A DNA stretch of 44,700 nucleotides from an uncultured Bacillus sp. (GTDB lineage: Bacteria; Bacillota; Bacilli; Bacillales_B; DSM-18226), in the NCBI RefSeq assembly GCF_946478885.1, contig NZ_CAMLDX010000016.1, positions 1-44,700 of the forward strand. The letters are read 5' to 3'. The translations under genes were made by a program, and so were the position numbers. This document shows, one piece after another, positions 16,095 to 25,637 of the stretch. The notes beneath the pieces were generated by a model, which was not told the DNA's origin, made no database searches, and saw only the letters and a list, made by a program, of their open reading frames with translations. The number at the start of each line of letters is the position of its first letter. The first letter of the stretch is position 1.

Positions 16095-16610
16095 CTATGC
16101 GGCAGTTCGCGTAGAGGAAACTTTCTCTTTATTAACTAATTTGCGAAGGTATGGCATTACATAACGATCTAAACCAAATTTACCGGCATTGAATCCAGCA
16201 GTGATAATAAAGAAACCTAATAGAATATACGTAGGGTTATGTGAAATGGTACCGGCCAGCAGGAATGAGAAATTCATTAACATTCCAAAGAAAACAGCAG
16301 CAGTTGTTAAACATCCTAAAATAAGTCCTAAACCCACTAAGAATTCTCCCCAAGGCACTAATACATTAAATAGATCTACGTTTGGCAAGGCAAAGTGTTT
16401 TAAGAAAGAAGTAAATGCTCCGAACTCCATAGTTCCTTCAGCACTCATTATCGGGTTTTTAATGGCATTACCTATAAAGCCGCTGGCATCAAATGCCCCA
16501 CCAGTGATTTTGTGAAAACCTGCGGTTAAAAAGCCGTACCCTAAATAAAGTCTAATGATTGTAACAATAACTGCAGAAACATTGCTTTCTCTCCACCATT
16601 TGTTAATCAT
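16095..16610 (-). CDS. DoxX family membrane protein
   Basis: This 171-residue protein has four hydrophobic helices and the DoxX family pattern: IIRLYLGYGFLTAGFHKITGG near the start, VPWGEFLVGLGLILG in the middle and ILLGFFIITAGFNAGKFGLDRYVMPYL near the end. DoxX proteins are linked to thiol, quinone or oxidative stress in several bacteria, but their chemistry is unsettled. The ATG at 16610 (MINKWW) is chosen because AAAGGAAG lies seven bases upstream. It is transcribed alone. Confidence 0.85.
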   Translation of the reverse strand: MINKWWRESNVSAVIVTIIRLYLGYGFLTAGFHKITGGAFDASGFIGNAIKNPIMSAEGTMEFGAFTSFLKHFALPNVDLFNVLVPWGEFLVGLGLILGCLTTAAVFFGMLMNFSFLLAGTISHNPTYILLGFFIITAGFNAGKFGLDRYVMPYLRKLVNKEKVSSTRTAA

Positions 16611-16959
16611 AGAATATCTTCCTTTCAAAATATATTAATTTCTACACTCATAGATTAACATTCTCAATTTAATAAATCATTACTTCAAGATACTTTTCAC
16701 ATTTTAGTAAAAAAGTTATGTCTTTCTGTTGAACGTAGTCCTAAATATTTATCTTCAGTCATATTATGATCTATAATAGCATTACTATTGCCATGCATTC
16801 AATCTGCTGTTAAGTCAGGCGTGACTTTTATCACTAAATACTCCCCATAAACGACTATATACTTTTATATATTCTCACATTTATTTCGTAATCATTTTCT
16901 ACTCCACATCCAGCTTTTATTTATTTTCAAGCCGTAAATACTAGAAAAAAGTTAAAAAA
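16611..16959. other. AT-rich intergenic region upstream of the DoxX gene
   Basis: No reading frame with a ribosome site, no palindrome of note and no recognised riboswitch is visible. It leads into a repeat element at 16960. Confidence 0.5.
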
Positions 16960-17056
16960 GGAACTGTCCCAAATGCAAAGATGTCAGTCACTACCATACA
17001 GGATCCAGCTCACTTTGCATAAACTGCACTGATGACACCTTATAGGATAGTCCCTC
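16960..17056 (+). repeat. Interspersed GTGTCAGGCAC repeat, long form, copy 2 (diverged)
   Basis: About 97 bp with ends GGAACTGTCCC and GGATAGTCCCTC. Inside, GATGTCAG at the left and GATGACACCTTATAGGATAG at the right correspond to copies at 4064 and 33382. It also shares the CACTTTGCATAA internal segment. It lies 57 bp downstream of the potD stop and is the most diverged copy. Confidence 0.6.
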
Positions 17057-17112
17057 TTACTCCATTCAAGGATATATTTAAAAAAACAAGATTTGTCTAT
17101 CTATCTTTTCCA

Positions 17113-18186
17113 TTATTTCGTATGCATTTTAAATTCCAAATAAAGATCATTGTAATATGCAAGCATCTTCTTTCCGAGGTTTTCATATACCTCAAGCTTT
17201 TCTGTTAGTTCTTCGTCCGGATAGAATCGATCATCGTTCACTACATCCTCCGGCAAGTATTGAAGAGCAGTTTTGTTCGGAGTGGAATAACTGACATACT
17301 CTGTATTTTGCGCTGAGTTTTTTGGATCAAGCATGAAATTAATGAATTGATGCGCACCTTCGATATTTTTGGCTGTTTTCGGAATTACCATATTATCAAA
17401 CCATAGATTGGAGCCTTCCTTAGGAACAACATAATCGAGTTTATCATTTTGCCACATAATATCGGCAGCATCGCCTGACCAAACAATGCCGATTGCCGCT
17501 TCTTCATTAGCCATGAGCATTTTTATCTCATCTCCAACAATGGCCATAATATTCGGTGTCAACGTATCGAGCTTATCCTTCGCTTCCTTAAGATGCTTTT
17601 TATTCTTATCATTGAGTGAGTAATGGAGACTATTTAAACTAATCCCCATTGCCTCCCTTGCCCCGTCCACCATTAAAATGGTATTTTTCAGTTTTGGATT
17701 CCATAAATCATTCCAACCGGTGATTTCAATATCACCAAGCAAATCAGGATTATACACGATCCCGACTGTTCCCCAAAAATATGGCACGGAATATTTATTG
17801 CCGGGATCAAACGGCAGATCCATAAACCGCGGATCAATATGCTTGATATTAGGAATCTTCGAATAATCTAGCGCAATGAGTAAATTCTCCTCCCTCATTT
17901 TTTCAATCATATATTCGGAAGGAACAGCAATATCATAGGCCGTGCCTCCCTGCTGAATTTTTGTAAACATCGCTTCATTAGAATCAAAGGTTTCGTAAAT
18001 GACCTTTATTCCTGTTTCCTTCTCAAACTTCTTGATCAATTCCTCATCTATATAATCGCCCCAATTATATACGGTCAGCGTATTTCCCGATGAATATCCT
18101 TCAGAGGAATTCAACTGGGCAACGGAATACATCAGGACAAAAGAAACGAGGAAAATCAAGATAAACATCCGTACTAGCTTATTCAC
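17113..18186 (-). CDS. potD: Spermidine/putrescine ABC transporter substrate-binding protein PotD
   Basis: PotD captures polyamines at the outer face of the membrane. The mature part shows the family blocks NTLTVYNWGDYIDEELIKKFEKETGIKVIYETFDSNE, YDIAVPSEYMIEKM, KYSVPYFWGTVGIVYNP and IVWSGDAADIM. The N-terminus is a long hydrophobic segment (about 6-25) with no lipobox cysteine, so the protein is probably membrane-anchored or secreted rather than lipidated. It is the last gene of potABCD and overlaps potC by 4 bp. Confidence 0.92.
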   Translation of the reverse strand: MNKLVRMFILIFLVSFVLMYSVAQLNSSEGYSSGNTLTVYNWGDYIDEELIKKFEKETGIKVIYETFDSNEAMFTKIQQGGTAYDIAVPSEYMIEKMREENLLIALDYSKIPNIKHIDPRFMDLPFDPGNKYSVPYFWGTVGIVYNPDLLGDIEITGWNDLWNPKLKNTILMVDGAREAMGISLNSLHYSLNDKNKKHLKEAKDKLDTLTPNIMAIVGDEIKMLMANEEAAIGIVWSGDAADIMWQNDKLDYVVPKEGSNLWFDNMVIPKTAKNIEGAHQFINFMLDPKNSAQNTEYVSYSTPNKTALQYLPEDVVNDDRFYPDEELTEKLEVYENLGKKMLAYYNDLYLEFKMHTK

Positions 18187-18983
18187 TTTCGTCCCCCCAT
18201 TCCTGATTTGCTGTTCAGCTGATTAATAAAATAATAGCCGATTACCAGAAGCATCGTCACAAAGAACAAAATGGTAGATAAAGCATTAATATTGAGCGAA
18301 ACCCCTCTTCTTGCTAGTGAATAAATCTCAACTGATAAAGTAGAAAACCCATTTCCAGTAACAAAGAAGGTAACAGCAAAGTCATCGAGCGAATACGTTA
18401 ATGCCATGAAAAAACCGGCAAATACCCCTGGTGTAATATACGGAAGGGTCACCTTGGACAACACATCCCAGCGGCTTGCACCCAGATCCCGTGCAGCATC
18501 AATCAAATTCGGACTCATTTCATTCACTTTCGGCAGTACCATTATCACAACTATCGGCACGCTAAAGGCAATGTGCGACAATAGGACGGAGGCAAAGCCC
18601 AGCTTAATACCCAGCATGGTAAACAGGATCAAAAATGATGCACCAATGATGACATCCGGACTGACGATGAGGACATTATTCAATGATAGCAGTGTATTTT
18701 TTGCCCGCCACTTTTTGACATTAGCAATCGCCAGCGCACCCATCACACCAAGAATGGTAGATATTGCTGCAGATACCAGGGCTATGATTACTGTATTTAA
18801 TACAATAATCAGAAGTCTTGTATCACCAAACAATTCCTTATACCAATCCAGGGTAAAGCCTTCAAAGTCATACATCGTCCCGCCGCTGTTTAAGGAATAA
18901 AACATTAGATAAAAGATCGGCGCATACAGGATAAAATAAACAATAAGCAAATAGATGGATGATAGCTTGGAAATTTTCTTCAT
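18183..18983 (-). CDS. potC: Spermidine/putrescine ABC transporter permease PotC
   Basis: This is one of the two membrane subunits of the polyamine importer, 266 residues with about six helices. The permease loop AARDLGASRWDVLSKVTLPYITPG, which contacts PotA, and the family start FILYAPIFYLMFYSLNSG followed by FTLDWYKELF are clear. It overlaps potB and potD by 4 bp each, as ATGA junctions, so the three genes are translationally coupled. Confidence 0.93.
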   Translation of the reverse strand: MKKISKLSSIYLLIVYFILYAPIFYLMFYSLNSGGTMYDFEGFTLDWYKELFGDTRLLIIVLNTVIIALVSAAISTILGVMGALAIANVKKWRAKNTLLSLNNVLIVSPDVIIGASFLILFTMLGIKLGFASVLLSHIAFSVPIVVIMVLPKVNEMSPNLIDAARDLGASRWDVLSKVTLPYITPGVFAGFFMALTYSLDDFAVTFFVTGNGFSTLSVEIYSLARRGVSLNINALSTILFFVTMLLVIGYYFINQLNSKSGMGGRK

Positions 18984-19786
18984 CTTATGCCCCTCTTTCT
19001 ACTCCCGGTCACAATCATGACGATCGCCATAGCAATGATGAGGAATACCGCAATGGTTGCACCCATCCCCCAATTCTGTGTCACAAGAAAATGCTGTTCT
19101 ATCGCCGTACCAAGGGTAATAACCCGGTTTCCAGCGATCAGCCTAGTTAACATGAACAGGGATAATGCCGGGATAAAGACAGCCTGACAACCTGACTTAA
19201 CCCCATCAATGGTCAATGGAAAAATAACATTGCGGAATGCAATCCATTTCGATGCACCTAAATCATAGGCAGCATCAATCATGGAAGGATTCAGCTTGTC
19301 AAGGGCATTAAAAATGGGGAGGATCATAAAAGGAATGAAGATATAAACCGATACAAAAACAAAACTGAAATCGGTAAACAAAATCTGCCTTGCTCCAACC
19401 CCAATCCATTCGAGAAATCGGTTAGCTGTACCATATGTCCCGAAAATCCCCAGAAAAGCATAGGCTTTTAGCAATAAATTAATCCATGACGGCAAAATGA
19501 TCAACAAAAGCCAAAGCTGCTTATGCTTTGTTTTTGTTAACAAAAAGGCAGTTGGATAAGAGATGAGCAGGGAAAAAGCCGTAATCAAAAAGGCATACCA
19601 AAAAGAACTTACTGTCATTTTCATATATACAGGAGTGAAAAACATCACGTAGTTATCAAGAGTAAATTGGCCTTCAATATCAAAGAAAGAGTAATAAATA
19701 ACTAATATGATCGGAGCAGCAACAAATAGGACAAGCCATAGGACGTATGGGATTAAATAAAGATTTCGCGTACCCTGATTATTCAT
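18980..19786 (-). CDS. potB: Spermidine/putrescine ABC transporter permease PotB
   Basis: The partner permease of PotC, with about six helices and the loop [24 protein letters not shown]. The start [18 protein letters not shown] at 19786 is chosen because GAGGGG lies just upstream and because it overlaps the end of potA by only 8 bp; a longer reading from 19840 would overlap more and has no ribosome site. Confidence 0.92.
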   Translation of the reverse strand: MNNQGTRNLYLIPYVLWLVLFVAAPIILVIYYSFFDIEGQFTLDNYVMFFTPVYMKMTVSSFWYAFLITAFSLLISYPTAFLLTKTKHKQLWLLLIILPSWINLLLKAYAFLGIFGTYGTANRFLEWIGVGARQILFTDFSFVFVSVYIFIPFMILPIFNALDKLNPSMIDAAYDLGASKWIAFRNVIFPLTIDGVKSGCQAVFIPALSLFMLTRLIAGNRVITLGTAIEQHFLVTQNWGMGATIAVFLIIAMAIVMIVTGSRKRGIR

Positions 19787-20879
19787 GGCGCCCCTCATCA
19801 TACGCGTTAAGACGCTTATCAAATTCAGCCTCGGTTTCACCCAGCCGCATTACATGGATTGCCTCCGGCTCAAAATAAAGCCCTATTTGATCTCCAACCT
19901 GCACCTTTTTCGTAGAATGGACAAGCCACTCGTTCCCATCCAGATCAGAGCAGCAAATTTCATAATGAACCCCGCGAAATAACTGTGTATCCACCTGGAC
20001 TTGAAGCAGTCCTTTATCTGATGAAGAGATCTCTAAATCCTCCGGTCGGATGACTACTTCAACTGGTTCATGATCATTAAATCCTTCATCCACACAAAGA
20101 AAAGACCTGCCACAGAATTCCACCATACGGTCACGGATCATGATACCGGGCACAATATTCGATTCGCCGATGAAATCTGCTACAAATCGGTTAATCGGTT
20201 CATCGTAAATGTCTATCGGGGTGCCGCTCTGCTCAATCTTTCCATTATTTATAACAAATATTTCATCCGACATTGCCAGAGCCTCCTCCTGATCATGTGT
20301 GACGAAAATAAACGTAATGCCTAGACGGCGCTGCAGTTCTCGCAACTCATACTGCATCTCTGTTCTGAGCTTTAAATCAAGAGCCGATAACGGTTCATCA
20401 AGAAGAATGACCTCTGGTTCATTGACAATTGCCCTTGCAATCGCCACACGTTGACGCTGCCCGCCGGACATTTCATGGATTTCCCTGTTTTCATATCCCG
20501 ACAGATTTACAAAGCGTAGCGCCTCTGTAACCTTTTTTTCGATTTCTATTCTTTTCAGCTTTTTTATCCGCAGCCCAAATGCGATATTTTCAAATACATT
20601 CAAATGCGGAAATAAGGCATAATCCTGAAAAACCGTATTAACCTGCCTCCGATTTGCCGGTACATGATTAATCAATTTATTGTTAAAATAGATCTTTCCA
20701 TCTGTAGGCTCTATAAACCCTGCTATCAGTCTTAATATGGTTGTTTTTCCACAGCCTGAAGGACCGAGCAAGGTGTAAAACTTACCCCGTTCTATTTCAA
20801 AAGTGACATCTTTTAAAATAGGCGGATCCAGATCAAACTGCTTTGTAACATTTTCAAAGCGAATAAACGGTTCTGACAT
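19779..20879 (-). CDS. potA: Spermidine/putrescine ABC transporter ATP-binding protein PotA
   Basis: PotA drives polyamine import. It has Walker [10 protein letters not shown] (39-47), the Q-loop in [21 protein letters not shown], signature MSGGQRQR, Walker [13 protein letters not shown] and switch HDQEEAL. The C-terminal third is the TOBE regulatory domain typical of PotA ([30 protein letters not shown]). The ATG at 20879 has AAAGGAG upstream. First gene of potABCD; a TATAAT-like -10 is present about 140 bp upstream but its -35 is poor. Confidence 0.94.
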   Translation of the reverse strand: MSEPFIRFENVTKQFDLDPPILKDVTFEIERGKFYTLLGPSGCGKTTILRLIAGFIEPTDGKIYFNNKLINHVPANRRQVNTVFQDYALFPHLNVFENIAFGLRIKKLKRIEIEKKVTEALRFVNLSGYENREIHEMSGGQRQRVAIARAIVNEPEVILLDEPLSALDLKLRTEMQYELRELQRRLGITFIFVTHDQEEALAMSDEIFVINNGKIEQSGTPIDIYDEPINRFVADFIGESNIVPGIMIRDRMVEFCGRSFLCVDEGFNDHEPVEVVIRPEDLEISSSDKGLLQVQVDTQLFRGVHYEICCSDLDGNEWLVHSTKKVQVGDQIGLYFEPEAIHVMRLGETEAEFDKRLNAYDEGRHE

Positions 20880-21148
20880 GTGTAAACTCCTTTCTATTTC
20901 AATCACAAAGATGCTGACGATAAGGTCCACATTCCCCTTCTTATTTTAACAAAATTTTGTGAAGATCCATTGCTTTTAAAACATACTTTATATAAACATG
21001 AGTGATCCTAGATAAACTATTATATCAAAATAAAAAATTCTTTTAACAGCCATTTCTTATATCATAAAATAGTGATTAATTAGTTATACAATATTGACAA
21101 TTTTGTGAATTTTATTAATAATGAACATATCAAAAGGAGGTCGATTCC

Positions 21149-21403
21149 ATGCAATCGCATTTGAAAATAGTAAAAACTGCAAAAAATATTGGAGGTAGCA
21201 TTCTTATACTAGGGTTTCTCATTTTGCTTTACGGTATTTTCATAAGCGGTTACAACGCAACCACAATCGGTATTGGAATCGGAACAATCATGGGGTCTGT
21301 ATGGATTTTTATCATGGGGGTGTTTCTTGCGGCCACAGATGAAATGCTTGAAAATACAGATAAAGGGACACCTGTCCGCTTTACCTTATATAGAATTAAA
21401 TAA
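21149..21403 (+). CDS. Small two-helix membrane protein, unknown function
   Basis: This 84-residue protein starts at an ATG with a strong AAAAGGAGG site and shows two hydrophobic helices (about 14-34 and 40-64, the second glycine-rich: TIGIGIGTIMGSVWIFIMGVFLAA) followed by an acidic loop and a basic tail. I do not recognise a named family. It is flanked by divergent potA and convergent qoxD and has its own terminator, so it is probably a single-gene unit. Confidence 0.7.
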   Translation: MQSHLKIVKTAKNIGGSILILGFLILLYGIFISGYNATTIGIGIGTIMGSVWIFIMGVFLAATDEMLENTDKGTPVRFTLYRIK

Positions 21404-21432
21404 GGAGCGTCAGCGGGACGCTCCTTTATATA
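21402..21432 (+). terminator. Terminator behind the small membrane gene
   Basis: A perfect 10-bp stem (AAGGAGCGTC / GACGCTCCTT) with a 5-base loop overlaps the stop codon and is followed by TATATAT. It may also serve the convergent qox operon. Confidence 0.75.
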
Positions 21433-21447
21433 TAGCCATATCTTTTT

Positions 21448-21729
21448 TTACATATCCCAAAGGAAAATGAACAATGTACCAAAGACAGTAACTAAAGCTA
21501 CAAACATCATAAAATATACTTTTCCGTAAATGATCCACTTGTCATCTGTCTCACCAGCGTGCATAAACACCACAAGTTGAAGCATCGCTTGGATGAAAGC
21601 CGTAATAAGTAGAATGGCCATTCCAGCGGCAAACGATACGTCTAAAAAATAAACGGCCATGGCAACTGCTGTGAGGACAAGCGAAAAGACAAAGCCCATG
21701 ATTTGTTTACGTGGAAATAATTCGCTCAT
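21448..21729 (-). CDS. qoxD: Cytochrome aa3 quinol oxidase subunit IV
   Basis: Subunit IV of the heme-copper terminal oxidase: 93 residues with three hydrophobic helices and the family pattern KQIMGFVFSLVLTAVAM, AFIQAMLQLVVFMHAGE and KVYFMMFVALVTVFGTLFIFLWDM. The start MSELFPRKQ at 21729 follows AAAGGAATG and overlaps nothing; the qoxC stop ends 3 bp upstream. It is shorter than the usual 110-125 residues, mainly at the N-terminus. Last gene of qoxABCD. Confidence 0.88.
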   Translation of the reverse strand: MSELFPRKQIMGFVFSLVLTAVAMAVYFLDVSFAAGMAILLITAFIQAMLQLVVFMHAGETDDKWIIYGKVYFMMFVALVTVFGTLFIFLWDM

Positions 21730-21731
21730 TC

Positions 21732-22328
21732 TTACATCATTCCTTTCAAATAGATGAAGCTGAAGATAAAGATCCAGACAACATCTAAGAAGTGCCAATA
21801 AAGAGAGAAAATAAACGATTTAGTAGCTGTTTCCGGAGTTAGCCCGCGTTTTTTCACCTGCATGATAATCGCTGTGCCCCAGAATAAACCAAAGGTTACG
21901 TGTGCTCCATGTGTTCCTAAAGTTGTCATTAACATCGCTGTAAAGGCACTTGTTTGTAATGTTGCTCCTTCATGAACATACGTTACAAACTCGTCAATTT
22001 CAAAGCCTAAGAATCCTAAACCAAGAAGAAGAGTGATGACAAAGAATGTAATCATCGCCTTTTGGTTACCGATACGCATAGCATGAATACCCAAACCAAT
22101 GACAAAACTACTTGTTAAAAGTAAAATCGTTTCAATTAAGACTGGAGTAATTTCAAAAATCTCGGCTCCAGTGGGACCGCCGCCAGTACGATGTTCTAAT
22201 GTAAAATAAGATGTAAACAGTGTCGCAAAAAGCATGATTTCTGCTGCAAGGAAAACCCAAAAACCGAAAATGTTTAATCTTCCCTGTTCTGTACTATATT
22301 CAAGAGGCTGCGCATGATCGATTCTCAT
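21732..22328 (-). CDS. qoxC: Cytochrome aa3 quinol oxidase subunit III
   Basis: Subunit III, 198 residues with five hydrophobic helices, lies in the cytoplasmic membrane with subunits I and II. The family blocks FGFWVFLAAEIMLFATLFTSYF, THGAHVTFGLFWG and SLYWHFLDVVWIFIFSFIYL are clear. It overlaps the last base of qoxB and is followed immediately by qoxD. The quinol (not cytochrome c) assignment rests on subunit II. Confidence 0.93.
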   Translation of the reverse strand: MRIDHAQPLEYSTEQGRLNIFGFWVFLAAEIMLFATLFTSYFTLEHRTGGGPTGAEIFEITPVLIETILLLTSSFVIGLGIHAMRIGNQKAMITFFVITLLLGLGFLGFEIDEFVTYVHEGATLQTSAFTAMLMTTLGTHGAHVTFGLFWGTAIIMQVKKRGLTPETATKSFIFSLYWHFLDVVWIFIFSFIYLKGMM

Positions 22329-24274
22329 TAGTTAGCACCTCGCAATTTTGTTTCAGTTTCTTCAATTTCTTTAACAGAAATATGGCGTCCATGATCTTTT
22401 TCAAATGAACGAAAAGCCAGACAAACGAATATTGCCAGTGTTGAAATAATTAACGGAATCCACAAAGCGAATACAAAGGAGAAGCCCCATACAAAGAAGA
22501 TAACGCCTAAGATAAACGGCATTCCACTATTGTTCGGCATATGAATTTCCGCATACTTCCCTGAGAATAAATCATGTCCTTTTTTCTTGGCATCCCATAA
22601 CGGCTGACTTGAAACTACATTTGGCTGAATAGCAAAGTTATATTCCGGTACAGGTGTATGTGTTGCCCATTCAAGCGAACGTGCATCCCAAGGATCCGCT
22701 CCGACATTTCTTGGTGAATAACGAACACTGTAATATACATTATAAACAATCAACAAAAAGCCAATAGTCATAATACCTGCTCCGACAAAAGAAAGCATAT
22801 TTAATGGACCAAAACCAGTTGCTTCTGAGTATGTGTACATACGGCGTGCCTGTCCGTCTAAACCAGTGATATACATTGGGAAGAACGCTAGGACAAATCC
22901 AACTGTCAGCATCCAGAACGTCCATTTTCCGATTTTTTCATTCAGCATAAAGCCAAACATTTTTGGCCAATAGTACGTTAAACCTGCTAACATCGCAAAC
23001 ACTACACCTGGAATAATGGTGTTATGGAAGTGAGCGACCAAGAACATTGTATTATGGTATTGGTAGTCAGCTGCTGACATCGCAAGCATAACCCCTGTGA
23101 CACCGCCAATGGTAAATAGTGGAATAAAGCCTACTGAATACAGCATGGGGACAGTAAAGCGAATTTTTCCTTTCCACATCGTAAACAGCCAGTTAAAAAT
23201 TTTAACCCCAGTTGGTACAGAAATCGCCATTGTTGTAATGGAGAAGAAACTGTTTGATGTAGCCCCCTGACCCATTGTAAAAAAGTGGTGGGCCCACACA
23301 ACACAGGATAATGCCGAAATAACAACCATTGATGCAACCATGGATTTATAACCGTAAAGATTGCGTCCTGAGAAGGTTGCAATAATCTCACTATAGATAC
23401 CAAAGGCAGGCAAGATTAAGATATAGACTTCAGGATGTCCCCAAACCCAGAACAGGTTTGCCCAAAGCATGTCCATACCGCCATTTGTTGATGTAAAGAA
23501 GTGTGTACCGAATAATCGGTCCATTGTTCCCATCGCTAAAGCAACTGTAAATACCGGGAAAACAGTAACAATGATCAGGTTAGCAACTAAAACAGACCAT
23601 GTAAACATTGGCATTTTCATTAAGGTCATGCCAGGTGCTCTCATTTTGAAAATAGTTGCCAGCATATTAATACCTGTCATTAATGAACCTAGCCCGGATA
23701 TCTGAATGGCTAACATATAATAATTGGTTCCGACTGATGTACTGTAGTCGTTCCCTGCAAGCGGGAAGTACGACGTCCACCCTGCATCAGGCGAGCCGCC
23801 AATTACGAATGAAATATTAAACAGCATGGCACCAAAGAAGAACAGCCAAAAGCTGATGGCATTCAATCTTGGAAATGCTACATCTCGCGCCCCAATTTGT
23901 AATGGAACAAGGTAATTCATGAAGGCAAAGATAAATGGCATCGCCATAAACATAATCATAACAACACCATGAGTTGTGAAAACCTCATTGTAATGCTGGG
24001 CATCCAACAATTTATTATCCGGTACAGCCAGCTGTGCACGCATCATGACTGCGTCCACGCCACCGCGGAAAAGCATTAATAATGCAGAAATCAAATACAT
24101 GATAGCAATACGCTTATGATCTGTTGTTGTTAACCATTCACGCCATAGATAGCCCCATTTTTTAAAATAGGATAAGCCAGCAATGATGGCGATCATTGTC
24201 AAGCCAATGGCAACCATCGATCCATAGATGGCTGGACTTGCATGCGGTATGGCAAATCTCTCAAAAAATTCCAT
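22328..24274 (-). CDS. qoxB: Cytochrome aa3 quinol oxidase subunit I
   Basis: The catalytic subunit reduces oxygen at a heme-copper centre and pumps protons; 648 residues and about 14-15 helices. The CuB histidine and cross-linked tyrosine are in WGHPEVYILILPAFG, two further CuB histidines in VWAHHFFTMG, and the K-channel region is SITTMAISVPTGVKIFNW. Heme ligands follow in VAHFHNTIIPG; most family members I know have HFHYV there, so Asn replaces the usual Tyr. The N-terminal extension (two helices before DHKRIAIMYL) fits QoxB. A strong GAAAGGAG precedes the ATG. Confidence 0.94.
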   Translation of the reverse strand: MEFFERFAIPHASPAIYGSMVAIGLTMIAIIAGLSYFKKWGYLWREWLTTTDHKRIAIMYLISALLMLFRGGVDAVMMRAQLAVPDNKLLDAQHYNEVFTTHGVVMIMFMAMPFIFAFMNYLVPLQIGARDVAFPRLNAISFWLFFFGAMLFNISFVIGGSPDAGWTSYFPLAGNDYSTSVGTNYYMLAIQISGLGSLMTGINMLATIFKMRAPGMTLMKMPMFTWSVLVANLIIVTVFPVFTVALAMGTMDRLFGTHFFTSTNGGMDMLWANLFWVWGHPEVYILILPAFGIYSEIIATFSGRNLYGYKSMVASMVVISALSCVVWAHHFFTMGQGATSNSFFSITTMAISVPTGVKIFNWLFTMWKGKIRFTVPMLYSVGFIPLFTIGGVTGVMLAMSAADYQYHNTMFLVAHFHNTIIPGVVFAMLAGLTYYWPKMFGFMLNEKIGKWTFWMLTVGFVLAFFPMYITGLDGQARRMYTYSEATGFGPLNMLSFVGAGIMTIGFLLIVYNVYYSVRYSPRNVGADPWDARSLEWATHTPVPEYNFAIQPNVVSSQPLWDAKKKGHDLFSGKYAEIHMPNNSGMPFILGVIFFVWGFSFVFALWIPLIISTLAIFVCLAFRSFEKDHGRHISVKEIEETETKLRGAN

Positions 24275-24362
24275 CCAATATAACTCCTTTCAGAGGTTTC
24301 TCTTTCGTCATATTAAACTTGCAATCTCATTTTTAAAGAAAAAAATCCAGTACTCTTTTAAA

Positions 24363-25256
24363 TTAATGTTTTCCATGCTCAGGAATTTTTGTATCTATTT
24401 CGCAATCCTCTATTGCTTCAGACGGTTTATGATTGTGCTCCGGAGGCAATCTGAAATCTAAATGGGTTCCCGTGAATGTCATTTGACCAAGGTGTCCGGG
24501 CTTCAGTAGTTTATCAAACTTCTCCTTTGTAAGAGGGTCTGCAGTTTCTTTTACTTCTTTTACCCAATCATCAAAATCTGCTTGTGACATAGCAGTAACA
24601 TTAAATGTATTTTCAGCAAATCCTTTACCGCTGAAGTTTGCATTACGCCCCATATATTCGCCTGGTTCATCGGCAGCAAGATTTAATGTTGTAACCATGT
24701 CGGCCATAGCATATTTTTGTCCCCCCAGCTGCGGAATCCAGAAGCTTGTAATAGGTCCATATGAATAAAGTCTAAATTCCAGTGCCCTGTCTGTCGGAAT
24801 ATACAAATAGTTAACGGTTTCAATATCCTCCTCCGGATAGCTGAAATGCCATTTCCAGTTGGAGGAAGATGCATAAATGACTAATGGATCTTCTTCCTTA
24901 TAATCTTGCGGTGTAGCCTCGACGATGTAGTTGCTTTGTACAGATACAAACGATAGGTAAGCCACAATAATAACTGGTATTCCGACAATAATGAGTTCAA
25001 CCCATTTATTGCCTTCAATATGCGGTGGTTCATAATCCGGACTTTGTTTTGACGCCCGATATTTAATTAACACAAAAATTAAAATTGCAAACACTGCAAT
25101 GACAATAAACGACATAATTCCTATTGAAATCATGATATCATTGGCTTGTCGTTCTGCCTGCGGACCCTTAGGATCTAGAACCATCAACGGCTCACACCCT
25201 GTTAGTACCGTGGCAATAGTTAAAACTAACGATAATAATGCCCATTTAAGTTTCAT
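24363..25256 (-). CDS. qoxA: Cytochrome aa3 quinol oxidase subunit II
   Basis: Subunit II is a lipoprotein with two membrane helices and an outer cupredoxin-like domain. The signal ends VLTGCEP with the lipidated cysteine. The region SNWKWHFSYPEEDIETVNYLYIPTDRALEFRL and SFWIPQLGGQKYAM match QoxA; the cysteine and histidine ligands of the CuA centre are absent, so the donor is quinol rather than cytochrome c. The C-terminus ends in a His/Glu-rich tail. The ATG at 25256 (MKLKWALLS) has GGAAAGGGG upstream. First gene of qoxABCD. Confidence 0.93.
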   Translation of the reverse strand: MKLKWALLSLVLTIATVLTGCEPLMVLDPKGPQAERQANDIMISIGIMSFIVIAVFAILIFVLIKYRASKQSPDYEPPHIEGNKWVELIIVGIPVIIVAYLSFVSVQSNYIVEATPQDYKEEDPLVIYASSSNWKWHFSYPEEDIETVNYLYIPTDRALEFRLYSYGPITSFWIPQLGGQKYAMADMVTTLNLAADEPGEYMGRNANFSGKGFAENTFNVTAMSQADFDDWVKEVKETADPLTKEKFDKLLKPGHLGQMTFTGTHLDFRLPPEHNHKPSEAIEDCEIDTKIPEHGKH

Positions 25257-25637
25257 ACAGGTACCCCTTTCCATTTACAATTTATAATCTTTTTGCCTTG
25301 AATTTGTTCGCATTTTGTCCATGAGTTTACAAAATAATCGATATAAGATTATCGGAGCCGACAGATACCCTCAAGAACGATGTGTGCTACAAATTTATCC
25401 TTATTGGATATTATTAATTATAATCACTGTTAAAATGATAGTAACATACAATTTGTTACGTAATTGTGACGAAATTAGAAAGTAAATATTTTACAAATTT
25501 ATCTTTTTCAAATTATATAAATATAGCATTTACAAGTGAAAGGACTTTACAAATATTGTGAACTAATGTAAATTCTAATAATTGATATATTCAAATAATC
25601 AAATATACAAATATTATAAGAAAAGAAGGTTTCAGGA
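25257..25637. other. Divergent promoter region between qoxA and sulP
   Basis: Very AT-rich. On the plus strand TTGATA (25582-25587), a 16-bp spacer and TATACA (25604-25609) form a plausible promoter for the SulP gene with a short leader. Several TTGTGA-like half sites (for example near 25556) are present, but no complete FNR or Rex palindrome. I could not single out the qox promoter. Confidence 0.45.

Noticed and set aside
25500..25600. Rex or FNR site in the qoxA-sulP gap
   Set aside because: Only half sites (TTGTGA) are present without the partner half at the correct distance.
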